33,952 nucleotides of DNA from an uncultured Pelagibacteraceae bacterium (lineage in GTDB: Bacteria > Pseudomonadota > Alphaproteobacteria > Pelagibacterales > Pelagibacteraceae): NCBI GenBank assembly GCA_902588855.1, contig CACIQS010000008.1, positions 1 to 33,952 on the forward strand, given 5' to 3'. Both the position numbers and the translations under genes were made by a program. The notes below the pieces were generated by a model. That model saw only the letters and a list, made by a program, of their open reading frames with translations, was not told the DNA's origin and searched no databases. Positions 1 through 8,783 of the stretch are shown in pieces. Each line of letters begins with the position of its first letter. The first letter of the stretch is position 1.

Positions 1-1
1 A

Positions 2-1690
2 CATCTTAAAGATAAAAAAGATAAAACAGCAATAATTTGGGTTGGTGATGATCCAAAAGATAGTCAAAAAATTACTTACAAACAACTTCACCAAAAAGTT
101 TCTAAAGCTGCAAATGGTTTAAAAAAATTAGGTATTAAAAAAGGAGATAGAGTTACGATTTATCTTACAATGATACCAGAGCTTGCTATTTTAATGTTAG
201 CTTGTGTTAGGATTGGTGCAGTCCACTCAATTATTTTTGGAGGTTTTTCAGCAGACTCTATTTCTGGAAGGGTGAATGACTGTGAGTCTGAATATATAAT
301 TACAGCTGATGAAGGTGTTAGAGGTGGAAAAACTATTCCTTTAAAAGAAACAACTGATGAGGCATTGGAAAGCTGTCCTAACGTAAAAAAATGTATAGTT
401 GTTAAACGTACTGGTAATTCAATTGGTTGGAATTATGATAGAGATGTATGGTATCATGATTTAATTAAAGATGTTCCTTCTCAGTGTGAGCCTGAAGAAA
501 TGAACGCAGAAGATCCTTTATTTATTTTATACACATCAGGTTCAACTGGAAAACCAAAGGGAGTTCTGCATACAACAGGTGGATACATGGTGTACGCATC
601 AATGACTCATCAATATATTTTTAATTACAAACCAAAAGATATTTATTGGTGTACTGCTGACATTGGTTGGGTAACAGGTCACAGTTATATTATCTATGGT
701 CCCCTTTCGAACGGCGCAACAACTATAATGTTTGAAGGAATACCAAACTATCCTGATAGTTCCAGATGGTGGCAGATAGTAGATAAATACAAAGTAAATA
801 CTTTTTATACTGCGCCTACTGCGATCAGAGCCCTAATGAGAGAAGGTGATAAGCCTGTCAAAAAAACTTCTAGAAAATCTTTAAAATTACTTGGAACTGT
901 TGGTGAACCAATAAACCCTGAAGCTTGGATGTGGTATTATAAAACAGTTGGAAATTCTAAGTGCCCAATTGTAGATACATGGTGGCAGACAGAAACAGGA
1001 GGGATATTAATTGCTCCTCAAACAGGTGCTATTCCTCTAAAACCTGGTTCTGCAACAAAGCCATTTTATGGAATAAAACCTATGTTAGTTGATAAATCAG
1101 GTAAAGAAATTAAAGGAGCTGGTGAAGGTAGACTTTGTATAGCGCAATCATGGCCTGGACAAATGAGAACAGTATATGGTGATCATCAAAGATTCATTGA
1201 TACTTATTTTTCTCAGTTTGAAGGTAAATATTTTACTGGTGACGGATGTCGAAGAGATAAAGATGGATATTACTGGATTACAGGTCGGGTAGATGACGTA
1301 ATTATTGTATCAGGACACAATTTGGGTACTGCTGAAATTGAAAGTGCATTTGTAGCTCATCCAAAGGTAGCAGAAGCAGCAGTCGTGGGTTACCCACACG
1401 ATATTAAAGGTAACGGATTATATTGTTATGTAACATTAAATGCTGGTGAAAGAGAAACTGGTGAACTCGAAAGAGATCTAAAACTTTGGGTTAGAAAACA
1501 GATTGGTCCACTTGCTACACCTGACTTAATTCATTTCACTCCAGGACTTCCAAAAACAAGGTCTGGAAAAATTATGAGAAGAATTTTAAGAAAAATCGCT
1601 GCAAATGAACATGGTCAATTAGGAGATACAACTACTTTGGCTGATCCTAGCGTTGTAGATAGTTTAGTTGAAAACAGAAAAAATATTTAA
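2..1690 (+). CDS. acs: acetyl-CoA synthetase, 5' truncated by window edge
   Basis: AMP-forming acetyl-CoA synthetase, which converts acetate, ATP and CoA to acetyl-CoA via acetyl-AMP in the cytoplasm. The frame is open from base 2, so 562 residues are visible and the N-terminal part (roughly 85-90 residues, judged from the usual length near 650) lies outside the window; the ATG at 170 is internal. The core includes the P-loop-like [10 protein letters not shown] (near nt 530-560), [10 protein letters not shown] (near nt 975-1000), the hinge-region ITGRVDD and the C-terminal [15 protein letters not shown], whose final-domain lysine is the acetylation target in the family. The motif normally read as VSGHR is VSGHN here (Asn codon 1319-1321), at the position of an ATP-contacting arginine in the E. 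coli enzyme. The sodium/solute symporter downstream is a plausible partner for acetate uptake. The stop overlaps the stop of the next, convergent gene in a TTAA palindrome. Confidence 0.97.
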   Translation, partial: HLKDKKDKTAIIWVGDDPKDSQKITYKQLHQKVSKAANGLKKLGIKKGDRVTIYLTMIPELAILMLACVRIGAVHSIIFGGFSADSISGRVNDCESEYIITADEGVRGGKTIPLKETTDEALESCPNVKKCIVVKRTGNSIGWNYDRDVWYHDLIKDVPSQCEPEEMNAEDPLFILYTSGSTGKPKGVLHTTGGYMVYASMTHQYIFNYKPKDIYWCTADIGWVTGHSYIIYGPLSNGATTIMFEGIPNYPDSSRWWQIVDKYKVNTFYTAPTAIRALMREGDKPVKKTSRKSLKLLGTVGEPINPEAWMWYYKTVGNSKCPIVDTWWQTETGGILIAPQTGAIPLKPGSATKPFYGIKPMLVDKSGKEIKGAGEGRLCIAQSWPGQMRTVYGDHQRFIDTYFSQFEGKYFTGDGCRRDKDGYYWITGRVDDVIIVSGHNLGTAEIESAFVAHPKVAEAAVVGYPHDIKGNGLYCYVTLNAGERETGELERDLKLWVRKQIGPLATPDLIHFTPGLPKTRSGKIMRRILRKIAANEHGQLGDTTTLADPSVVDSLVENRKNI

Positions 1691-2310
1691 AACTGTATTC
1701 TATCTTTAAATTCTTTTTTGATTACATCCCATTTTAAAATAACAGAGTTTAAAACTATTTTTCTATCAAGAGTTTTTAGTTCGTCAGCTATGGGTGCCCA
1801 TTTATACAAAGACAGAGCACTTGGGTTAAACGGACGGTCATTGTAATACTTTTCCCAATCAATTTTTATAATTCTTTCATCAAATTCTTTTTTTGCTTCT
1901 TCAATAATATTTAAAGGCATATTATTTGTAGTTTCATCATCTAAAATTTTTAGAAAAATTTCTTTAGACTTATCTGTTTCGTGAAAATTGGAGTGAACTT
2001 TTAAATATGAAAAAGTAAAAAAAGTTAAATCTTGGAGAGCAACAGAATAAATATTCCATTTAGCTTCATTCACAGATTTCATAAATTCATCATTATCAAA
2101 ATGGAGAACATATCTTGTTCCCATTCTAGTTTTTAAATAACTATAAAGTGTAACTTGAGATACCCATGCAGATTTTGTTTGAATAAATTGTTCTAACTCA
2201 TCTAAAGTTTTAATTTTTGATTTAGGAATAAATGCTTTAAACAAAGAAAAAAAATAAACTTTGAAATCATTCAAAGATAAATCTTTCCAACTTAAATTTT
2301 TTTTAATCAT
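1687..2310 (-). CDS. hypothetical protein between acs and the symporter
   Basis: I do not recognise this 207-residue protein. It is lysine- and phenylalanine-rich and begins [16 protein letters not shown] see no obvious signal peptide, no long hydrophobic membrane segment and no nucleotide-binding motif; a soluble, mainly helical protein seems likely. A tryptophan/tyrosine-rich stretch near residues 152-176 ([20 protein letters not shown]) is the most distinctive part. It is convergent with acs (sharing a 4-bp TTAA stop overlap) and divergent from the symporter genes, so it sits between two acetate-related functions, but its link to acetate use is only positional. Length, strong start context and tight packing make a real gene likely. 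Confidence 0.75.
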   Translation of the reverse strand: MIKKNLSWKDLSLNDFKVYFFSLFKAFIPKSKIKTLDELEQFIQTKSAWVSQVTLYSYLKTRMGTRYVLHFDNDEFMKSVNEAKWNIYSVALQDLTFFTFSYLKVHSNFHETDKSKEIFLKILDDETTNNMPLNIIEEAKKEFDERIIKIDWEKYYNDRPFNPSALSLYKWAPIADELKTLDRKIVLNSVILKWDVIKKEFKDRIQF

Positions 2311-2420
2311 AAAAAAGGTAATTTTATTGAAAAAATATGAAAAAATTAACCTAATACGGCGAATTTTACACTTTTATTCTCTTTCATAATGGTTATGGTT
2401 TTATCAGTTATAACTAAAAA

Positions 2421-2428
2421 AGAGAGGT
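2421..2428 (+). promoter_or_regulatory. strong Shine-Dalgarno site for the symporter small subunit
   Basis: AGAGAGGT lies five to six bases before the ATG at 2433 and contains the GAGGT core complementary to the 16S rRNA tail. Most genes in this window have no such site, so this one stands out and fixes the start. The second symporter gene also has a good site (AAAAAGGAG ending at 2685). Confidence 0.7.
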
Positions 2429-2432
2429 ATAC

Positions 2433-2693
2433 ATGGCGAAAAACGCTCAACACTGGGAAAAGACCAGAGGTTTGCTATTTGTAACACTAGCAATCTGGGC
2501 TATATTCTCAATGGGTATATTCCTTTTCGGAGCTGAAATGAACGAAGTTACAGGACCATTTGGGTATCCATTAACTTATTGGTTCACATGTCAAGGTTCT
2601 CTTGCAATATTTGTAATCCTTATTTTCTGGTTTGCGGGTAGACAAGAAAAAATTGATGAAGAGTTCGGCTTCAGTGAAAAAGGAGACGACTAA
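2433..2693 (+). CDS. sodium/solute symporter small subunit (DUF4212)
   Basis: An 86-residue membrane protein of the DUF4212 type, the small subunit that accompanies VC_2705-type sodium:solute symporters. It begins MAKNAQHWEKTRGLL, followed by a hydrophobic segment (about residues 14-33), a GPFGYPLTYWF loop typical of the family, and a second hydrophobic segment (about residues 45-67), then a charged C-terminus. Two membrane spans are expected. Its stop and the start of the large subunit overlap by one base (TAATG), implying translational coupling. It carries more C-ending codons than neighbouring genes, consistent with high expression. The exact function of the small subunit is not something I can deduce from the sequence. 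Confidence 0.9.
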   Translation: MAKNAQHWEKTRGLLFVTLAIWAIFSMGIFLFGAEMNEVTGPFGYPLTYWFTCQGSLAIFVILIFWFAGRQEKIDEEFGFSEKGDD

Positions 2694-4504
2694 TGATTAA
2701 AGGTAATTTTATAGATAACTTGCCTAAAGTTTATGGAATCTACACCGGTGGATTTATTGGTTTCATAATCTTGATGGCAATTGGTGAGCAGATGGGTATG
2801 TCTGCAAAAGCAATAGGTATTTGCTTTGTAGGTTTTACTATTTTCATCTACGCACTAATTGGCTGGCTATCTAGAACAGCTCAAGCAAGCAACTATTACG
2901 TAGCTGGAAGGACGGTTCCAACTGTGTTCAACGGAATGGCAACAGCAGCCGACTGGATGTCTGGTGCTTCATTCGTTGCAATGGCGGGTGGTATTTATTT
3001 CAAAGGTTATGGATATATGGCTTTGCTTGTAGGTTGGACAGGTGGTTATGTGTTAGTTGCAACTTTATTAGCACCATACTTAAGAAAATTTGGCTGTTAC
3101 ACAGTTCCAGATTTCGTGGGTACAAGATACGGTGGTAATACAGCAAGATTAATGGCAGTAATAGTTTTAACTGTTGCATCATTTACTTATGTGACCGCAC
3201 AAATTAACGCCACTGGTACTATCGCAGCTGTTGCTTTAGATATTCCATTCCAATACGCTGTATATGTTGGACTAGTAAGTATTTTATTATGTTCGATGCT
3301 TGGTGGTATGAGAGGGGTAACTTGGACACAGGTTGCGCAATACATTGTACTAATCATAGCTTATCTGCTTCCAGTATTCTGGATCAGTAACAACATTGGT
3401 GCGGGTTTCTTCCCACACTTCATGTTAGCTGATGAAGTTGCTAGAATCGGTGAGTTAGAACAACAGTTTGGGTTTGTAAAAAACTCTGCTGCTGATTTAG
3501 CTACAGTGCCTAAAGGGTTAGCTGGTATTACTAAGGCTCACTCTGAAGTAAACGCAACACCTTGGGCTTTCATCTCATTAGCACTAGCAATGATGATGGG
3601 AACTGCTTCATTACCACACGTAATGATGAGGTTCTTTACTACTCCAAGTGTAAAAGCAGCTAGAAAATCAGTAGGTTGGTCAGTATTCTTTATCTTCCTA
3701 CTTTATTCTTCTGCACCGATGTTAGCGACACTATCTAAACTTGCTTTGATTGATCCAAACTTACCAACAGGTATTATTGGTAAATCAATTGCAGAAGTTC
3801 AAGCAATCGATTGGTATCAAAACTGGAACCAAGCAAATCTGATGTTTGTAAGCGACTTTAACGGAAATGGAACTGTTGAATTAAACGAGTTCTTCATGGG
3901 TGGTAAAGCCGTTGTATTAGCAACACCAGAAATTGCGGGATTACCATATGTAATCTCAGGTCTAGTTGCTGCTGGAGGTTTAGCAGCCGCGATGTCAACT
4001 GCAGATGGTTTAATTCTTGCAATCGCAAATGCAATCTCGCATGACGTTTACTACAAAATGGTAGACCCTAAAGCTGAGACTGCTAAGAGACTAGTTGTAG
4101 CAAGGGTATTACTTGTAATAATTGGTTTTGCAGGAGCAACTATTGCAGCAATGGAGATCCAAGGTATTTTAGGTTCAGTTATCTGGGCTTTTGACTTTGC
4201 GATGTCTGGATTGTTCTGGCCACTTGTACTTGGTGTATGGTGGAAGAGAGCTAATAAAGAAGGTGCTATAGCTGGTATGGTCTTAGGATTAGTTTCTGGA
4301 TTTGCGTATCTGGTTTGGGTACGAAGTGGTGGAAGCGGATTCTTGGGAATTACTCAGTTAACATTTGGTATCTTCGGATCTACTGTTAGCTTAGTAGCTA
4401 TGGTTGTTGTAAGTTTAATGACTTCAGAACCTAGCGCTGCAACACAAAAAATGGTTGATGATTCAAGAGTACCTGCTGGTACACAGGTGATTAGCCAAAA
4501 ATAA
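2693..4504 (+). CDS. sodium:solute symporter large subunit, probable acetate/carboxylate transporter
   Basis: A 603-residue member of the sodium:solute symporter (SSS) family, closest in pattern to the VC_2705/ActP-like group that pairs with DUF4212 proteins. About a dozen hydrophobic spans are visible, with family signatures such as SNYYVAGRTVP, GMATAADWMSGASFVAMAGG and GLAAAMSTADGLILAIANA. The likely substrate is acetate or another small carboxylate, inferred from the family and from acs just upstream. Between two spans there is an extramembrane insertion with an EF-hand-like loop, D388-F-N-G-N-G-T-V-E-L-N-E399. The gene starts one base inside the stop of the small subunit, has an AAAAAGGAG site seven bases upstream, and is followed by an intrinsic terminator. 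Codon use (many TTC, AAC, ATC) differs from the surrounding AT-ending genes. Confidence 0.92.
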   Translation: MIKGNFIDNLPKVYGIYTGGFIGFIILMAIGEQMGMSAKAIGICFVGFTIFIYALIGWLSRTAQASNYYVAGRTVPTVFNGMATAADWMSGASFVAMAGGIYFKGYGYMALLVGWTGGYVLVATLLAPYLRKFGCYTVPDFVGTRYGGNTARLMAVIVLTVASFTYVTAQINATGTIAAVALDIPFQYAVYVGLVSILLCSMLGGMRGVTWTQVAQYIVLIIAYLLPVFWISNNIGAGFFPHFMLADEVARIGELEQQFGFVKNSAADLATVPKGLAGITKAHSEVNATPWAFISLALAMMMGTASLPHVMMRFFTTPSVKAARKSVGWSVFFIFLLYSSAPMLATLSKLALIDPNLPTGIIGKSIAEVQAIDWYQNWNQANLMFVSDFNGNGTVELNEFFMGGKAVVLATPEIAGLPYVISGLVAAGGLAAAMSTADGLILAIANAISHDVYYKMVDPKAETAKRLVVARVLLVIIGFAGATIAAMEIQGILGSVIWAFDFAMSGLFWPLVLGVWWKRANKEGAIAGMVLGLVSGFAYLVWVRSGGSGFLGITQLTFGIFGSTVSLVAMVVVSLMTSEPSAATQKMVDDSRVPAGTQVISQK

Positions 4505-4515
4505 ATAATCTTTTT

Positions 4516-4550
4516 AAGGGGCGATTAATTTCGCCCCTTTTATTTATTTT
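4516..4550 (+). terminator. rho-independent terminator after the symporter operon
   Basis: AAGGGGCGA at 4516-4524 pairs perfectly with TCGCCCCTT at 4531-4539 around a six-base loop (TTAATT), followed by a T-rich tail TTTATTTATTTTT. The nine-base stem is notably GC-rich for this genome. It lies 12 bases after the symporter stop codon and isolates that operon from the next gene. It is the only clear intrinsic terminator I found in the window. Confidence 0.9.
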
Positions 4551-4573
4551 TAAGATCAAATATAAATTCCCTA

Positions 4574-4930
4574 ATGTCTGCCAACTTTCATCCTTTGGTT
4601 TATATAATTGATTATATTCTTGGGATTATTATGTGGACTTTAGTTGGAAGAGTGGCAATGAACATCTTTCAAAGAGAAGACTCAAATTTTTTCTTTATGA
4701 AAGCTTTTGTAAAATTTACTAATCCTCTATTAAGAATTTTTAGACCTGTTACTCCTTCTTTCATAATTCAACCATTGGTACCACTTTATGTGGCTTGGTT
4801 CTTTTTCATGATTAGATTTTATTTAATGCCTTGGATTTTAGGATATTCAGTAATGGGTATGTTGTCATTTCCTCTTGAAAGTGAAATTTCTAGGCAGATT
4901 TATCAATTTTTTAATTCAATTAAATTTTAA
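4574..4930 (+). CDS. YggT-like integral membrane protein
   Basis: A 118-residue hydrophobic protein. Two membrane-spanning stretches are visible (about residues 8-30 and 66-92), separated by FTNPLLRIFRPVTPS, which resembles the conserved DP-L-P-IRR-type loop of YggT-family proteins; the following PLVPLYVAWFFF matches the second YggT hydrophobic segment. YggT proteins are inner-membrane proteins of uncertain role (linked in some bacteria to osmotic tolerance or division-associated processes). The gene follows the terminator and lies 28 bp before rpe, with which it may be co-transcribed. It could alternatively be an unrelated small membrane protein; the assignment rests on the loop pattern. Confidence 0.65.
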   Translation: MSANFHPLVYIIDYILGIIMWTLVGRVAMNIFQREDSNFFFMKAFVKFTNPLLRIFRPVTPSFIIQPLVPLYVAWFFFMIRFYLMPWILGYSVMGMLSFPLESEISRQIYQFFNSIKF

Positions 4931-4958
4931 AAATTGGTACTAGTAAGTCTAGATATCA

Positions 4959-5618
4959 ATGAAAAATATACAAATATCCCCGTCAATTTTATCAGCCGAT
5001 TTTAGCCAATTAGGTACAGAAATAAAAAGACTTGAAGAAGGTGGAGCTGATATGATTCACGTAGATGTGATGGATGGCCACTTTGTTCCAAACTTAACAA
5101 TAGGTCCTCCAGTAATTAAAGCTCTTAGAAAACATTGCTCATTAAAATTTGATGTTCATTTAATGATTTCTCCTGTGCATAAATACATAGAAGCTTATGC
5201 TGATGCAGGAGCAGATATAATTACTGTACATCCTGAGGCAACTGATAATTTAGAAGACTCAATAAATAAAATAAAAGATCTAAAGAAAAAGGTAGGAGTT
5301 TCCCTTAATCCTGAAACAAGTATAGATTTAGTTAAAAATCTATTAAATAAAATTGATTTAGTTTTAGTAATGAGTGTAAATCCTGGATTTGGTGGACAAA
5401 AATTCATGCCAGAAGTTTTAGAAAAAATTAAAGAATTAAAAAAAATTAGAGAAATAGAAAAACTTAACTTTGATATTGAAATAGATGGTGGGATAAATTT
5501 TGATAATTGTAAAATAGCAATTGAAGCTGGTGCTAATATTCTTGTATCTGGTACAACGGTTTTTAAAAGCAATGATGGAGATATTAAAAAGAATATTAAT
5601 TTATTAAAAACAAAATAA
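4959..5618 (+). CDS. rpe: ribulose-phosphate 3-epimerase
   Basis: Interconverts D-ribulose 5-phosphate and D-xylulose 5-phosphate in the non-oxidative pentose phosphate pathway. The 219-residue TIM barrel has the full set of family motifs in order: SILSADFSQLG near the N-terminus, MIHVDVMDGHFVPN with the metal-binding His and catalytic Asp, FDVHLMI, VMSVNPGFGGQKF, EIDGGIN (second catalytic Asp) and the phosphate-binding GANILVSGTTVF. Length is normal. It is followed after four bases by the heparinase-like gene and then purH, an order seen in many alphaproteobacteria, so these three are probably one transcript. Confidence 0.97.
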   Translation: MKNIQISPSILSADFSQLGTEIKRLEEGGADMIHVDVMDGHFVPNLTIGPPVIKALRKHCSLKFDVHLMISPVHKYIEAYADAGADIITVHPEATDNLEDSINKIKDLKKKVGVSLNPETSIDLVKNLLNKIDLVLVMSVNPGFGGQKFMPEVLEKIKELKKIREIEKLNFDIEIDGGINFDNCKIAIEAGANILVSGTTVFKSNDGDIKKNINLLKTK

Positions 5619-5622
5619 GTTA

Positions 5623-7248
5623 ATGCAATCTCAAAATTCCTTAAATCTTTCTAATGGAATATTTTTTAAATTAAAATCTTCATTTAAAAAATTATATAAA
5701 AATTCAAATTTTTATGAAAAGCGAATTTCAAAAACCTTTGATAACAATTTTGAATATAAACCAAGTCCTCATCTTTTATCTTCAATAATAAAATATCAGA
5801 AAAAAAAATATAAAATTGAAGATTTTGCAACTGAAGCTATCTGGAAAAACAACATTTCCTCTAAGGACTTTAAAAAACTAAACAATTTTTTTTGGTTTTT
5901 TAGTTTAGATTTAAAATCATCTAAAGAAACAACGCAATCAATTATTTTCAATTGGATTAATAAAAATGAAAAATTTGATGAGAATATCTGGGAATTCAAT
6001 ATTACTGCAAAAAGAATTATTGCTTGGCTTTCCAATCATCAGTTAACTTATGAGGATAGTAATGAGGAATATAGATTATTTTTTAATCACATGCTTCAGA
6101 AACAAACTAATCATTTATTGAATGAGATCAAAAATTTAAGTGAAATAGAAGAAAAACTAATTGGCTGTGCTGCAATTATTTTAACAGGTTTAGCCTATAA
6201 AGATGAAAAAAATTATCTAGGCAGCGGTTTAAATATATTAAAAAATATAATTAAACAGTCTCTTGATAAACAAGGATTTCCTAAGTCAAGAAGTATACAA
6301 AACTTAGTTTTTTACCTTAAATATCTCATAATAATTAGAGAGTGGTTTAAAGAATCGCAAAATCCAATTCCGGAATATATTGATGAAACTATATATTATT
6401 TAGGATCCAATTATGCTTTTATATGGCAAAACATAAAACAAGATGTTTTCTTTAATGGAAATTATTCATCTAATAATGATGAATTCGACCAATATTTAAA
6501 ACGATTTGGATATACTTTTAAAAATCAAATCAGTGAATTGGCAGGATATGCAATACTACAAAATAAAAAATTTATTCTAGCAGCAGATATTGGGTCAAAT
6601 CCAGATAAAATATATACTAAAGATTATCAAGCAGGTGCCCTATCTTTTGAAATTTTTTCTAATAATAAAAAATTAATTTCTAATTCCGGGTATTATCCAG
6701 ACACAAAAAACAGACTTAATAAGTTATCTAAAAGCACTGCCTTACAAAATACACTTTCAATTGAGGATTACTCTTCAAGTGATTTTATTAAATCTAGTGA
6801 TAATTTTTTGATGCAAAAAGATCTAAAAATTGAAAATAAAAATATAGTTTTTGAGAAAAATTATTGGAAAATTTCAGCAAGTCATAATGGTTACTTCAAA
6901 AAATTTAAATTAGATCATCATAGAGAAATAGAATTCTATCCCGAACAATTTAAATTTATTGGTCATGATAAAATAATAAGAAAAGATCCTGATAAGCAAA
7001 TTAAATTTGATATTAGGTTTCACCTTCATCCTGACTCTAAAGTTATGAAAACACAAAATAATAAGTTTATATTAATACAATTAGAAGATGAAGGTTGGCA
7101 ATTTAGTTGTGATAACTATGATATAAATATTGATAATGGTTTATATTTCGGTAATAAAAATTCATATCAAGAAAACCAAAATATATTTATTTCAGGCATG
7201 AATAATGAAAGTGAACAAATAATTAGATGGGAAATAAATAAAATATAA
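5623..7248 (+). CDS. heparinase II/III family protein
   Basis: A 541-residue protein with the architecture of the heparinase II/III family: a helical N-terminal half (Trp-rich, e.g. FNWINKNEKFDENIWEFNI) and a beta-rich C-terminal half holding the conserved AGALSFEIFSNNKKLISNSG segment (around residues 338-357). Proteins of this type sit next to purH in many alphaproteobacteria; their substrate is unknown to me, and polysaccharide lyase activity is only a family-level prediction. I see no signal peptide, so a cytoplasmic location is likely unless exported by another route. The residue before AGALSFE is Gln here where my recollection of relatives is His, so catalytic activity is uncertain. It lies between rpe (4-bp gap) and purH (ATG overlaps its stop by one base). 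Confidence 0.82.
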   Translation: MQSQNSLNLSNGIFFKLKSSFKKLYKNSNFYEKRISKTFDNNFEYKPSPHLLSSIIKYQKKKYKIEDFATEAIWKNNISSKDFKKLNNFFWFFSLDLKSSKETTQSIIFNWINKNEKFDENIWEFNITAKRIIAWLSNHQLTYEDSNEEYRLFFNHMLQKQTNHLLNEIKNLSEIEEKLIGCAAIILTGLAYKDEKNYLGSGLNILKNIIKQSLDKQGFPKSRSIQNLVFYLKYLIIIREWFKESQNPIPEYIDETIYYLGSNYAFIWQNIKQDVFFNGNYSSNNDEFDQYLKRFGYTFKNQISELAGYAILQNKKFILAADIGSNPDKIYTKDYQAGALSFEIFSNNKKLISNSGYYPDTKNRLNKLSKSTALQNTLSIEDYSSSDFIKSSDNFLMQKDLKIENKNIVFEKNYWKISASHNGYFKKFKLDHHREIEFYPEQFKFIGHDKIIRKDPDKQIKFDIRFHLHPDSKVMKTQNNKFILIQLEDEGWQFSCDNYDINIDNGLYFGNKNSYQENQNIFISGMNNESEQIIRWEINKI

Positions 7249-8783
7249 TGAAAAAAATAAAGACAGCTCTTATTTCTGTATCAAATAAAAATAATTTAAA
7301 ACCAATTTTAGAAATTTTAAAAAAATATCAAATCAAAATTGTTAGTTCTGGTGGAACTTATAAAGAAATAAAAAAATTAAAATTTAATTGTTTAGAAGTA
7401 TCTGATTTTACAGATTCTCCTGAAATTTTAGAGGGAAGAGTTAAAACCTTACATCCAAAAATACATGCAGGAATCCTTAATAAAAGGAATAATAAAAAAC
7501 ATTTAAATGACTTAAAAAAAAATAATTTTGAAAATATTGATCTAGTAATTGTAAATTTTTATCCCTTTGAAAAAACTCTAGAAACTACAAATAATCATAA
7601 AAAAATAATTGAAAATATAGATGTGGGAGGTCCAACAATGGTTAGGTCTGCTGCTAAAAATTATAATGATGTAACTGTGATTACTTCCGCAGATCAATAT
7701 CAGGAATTAATTGATGAGATGAAAAAAAATAATGGAGCTACATCATTAAATTTCAGAGAAAAACTGTCAAGAAAAGCTTTTACAGAAACTGCTTACTATG
7801 ATTCTGTAATTTCAAGTTATTTTAATAAAAAGGCAAATATACACTTGCCAGATAAAAAAGTTTTTTCTGCAAATTTAATTGAAAAACTTAGATATGGAGA
7901 AAATCCACATCAATTCAGTGGGTACTATTCAAAAAATTTAAAAACTAATTTAAAACAACTTCAAGGAAAACAACTAAGCTACAATAATTACAACGATATT
8001 TTTGCTGCATTAACTATTTCAAAATCTTTACCAAGAGACAAAGGCACTGTAATTGTAAAACATGCAAACCCTTGTGGTGTATCAATAAATTCAAATCCTA
8101 TAGATAGCTATAAATCTGCATTAGCTTGTGATCCCATAAGCGCTTTTGGAGGAATTGTTTCTTGTAATTTTAAAATAAAGAAAAATCTTGCAGTTGAGCT
8201 AAATAAACTTTTTTTAGAAGTAATTATTGCTAATGGTTTTGATAGTGATGCCCTAAAAATACTTAAAACAAAAAAAAATTTACGTGTAATTGATGCAACA
8301 AATTATTCACTTAGTGAAATTACAAAATTCAATTCATCAAATGAAGCAATATTAGTTCAATCTGAAGACTTAAAAATATTTAAAAATAAAGATTTTAAAG
8401 TTGTATCTAAAAAAAAACCAAGCGCTAAGATGCTTAGAAATCTAATTTTTGCATTCAATGTTTGTAGATATGTTAAATCAAACGCAATTGTTCTCGCAAA
8501 AGATGAGTCAATTGTTGGTATTGGATCAGGTCAACCAAGTAGATTAGATAGCTGTGAGATAGCAATTAATAAAATGAGAAAATTTAATTTATTTGGAGAT
8601 AATTTGGTTGCAGCATCAGACGCTTTCTTTCCATTTGTAGATGGAATTGAAAAATTAGTTCAATCCGGAGTTCAAGCTGTAATTCAACCTTCTGGATCAA
8701 TTAGAGATAAAGAAATAATTAAATTTGCAAACGAAACAGATACTATTCTGGTATTTTCTAAGACAAGACATTTCAGGCATTAG
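7248..8783 (+). CDS. purH: bifunctional AICAR formyltransferase/IMP cyclohydrolase
   Basis: Catalyses the last two steps of de novo purine synthesis: formylation of AICAR using 10-formyl-tetrahydrofolate and cyclisation to IMP. The N-terminal MGS-like cyclohydrolase domain shows ALISVSNKNNL, SSGGTYKEI, EGRVKTLHPKIHAGIL and ENIDVGGPTMVRSAAKN; the C-terminal transformylase domain shows LRYGENPHQ, IVKHANPCGVS, SAFGGIVSCN, GIGSGQPSRLDSC, ASDAFFPF and the typical terminal RHFRH. The 511-residue length is normal. The start codon overlaps the stop of the heparinase-like gene by one base. The 3' end overlaps the convergent phhB gene by 11 bp. Confidence 0.98.
   Translation: MKKIKTALISVSNKNNLKPILEILKKYQIKIVSSGGTYKEIKKLKFNCLEVSDFTDSPEILEGRVKTLHPKIHAGILNKRNNKKHLNDLKKNNFENIDLVIVNFYPFEKTLETTNNHKKIIENIDVGGPTMVRSAAKNYNDVTVITSADQYQELIDEMKKNNGATSLNFREKLSRKAFTETAYYDSVISSYFNKKANIHLPDKKVFSANLIEKLRYGENPHQFSGYYSKNLKTNLKQLQGKQLSYNNYNDIFAALTISKSLPRDKGTVIVKHANPCGVSINSNPIDSYKSALACDPISAFGGIVSCNFKIKKNLAVELNKLFLEVIIANGFDSDALKILKTKKNLRVIDATNYSLSEITKFNSSNEAILVQSEDLKIFKNKDFKVVSKKKPSAKMLRNLIFAFNVCRYVKSNAIVLAKDESIVGIGSGQPSRLDSCEIAINKMRKFNLFGDNLVAASDAFFPFVDGIEKLVQSGVQAVIQPSGSIRDKEIIKFANETDTILVFSKTRHFRH

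Noticed and set aside
170..1690. acs starting at the ATG at 170
   Set aside because: The same frame is open to the window edge and encodes conserved Acs sequence before it, so 170 is an internal Met.
2327..2390. Promoter elements before the symporter (TTGAAA at 2327; CATAAT at 2385)
   Set aside because: No pair had acceptable spacing with both boxes near consensus, so I did not call a promoter although one must exist in this gap.
5195..5572. Minus-strand open frame of 125 codons inside rpe
   Set aside because: It is antisense to a highly conserved enzyme and is serine/isoleucine-rich in the manner of a mirrored frame.
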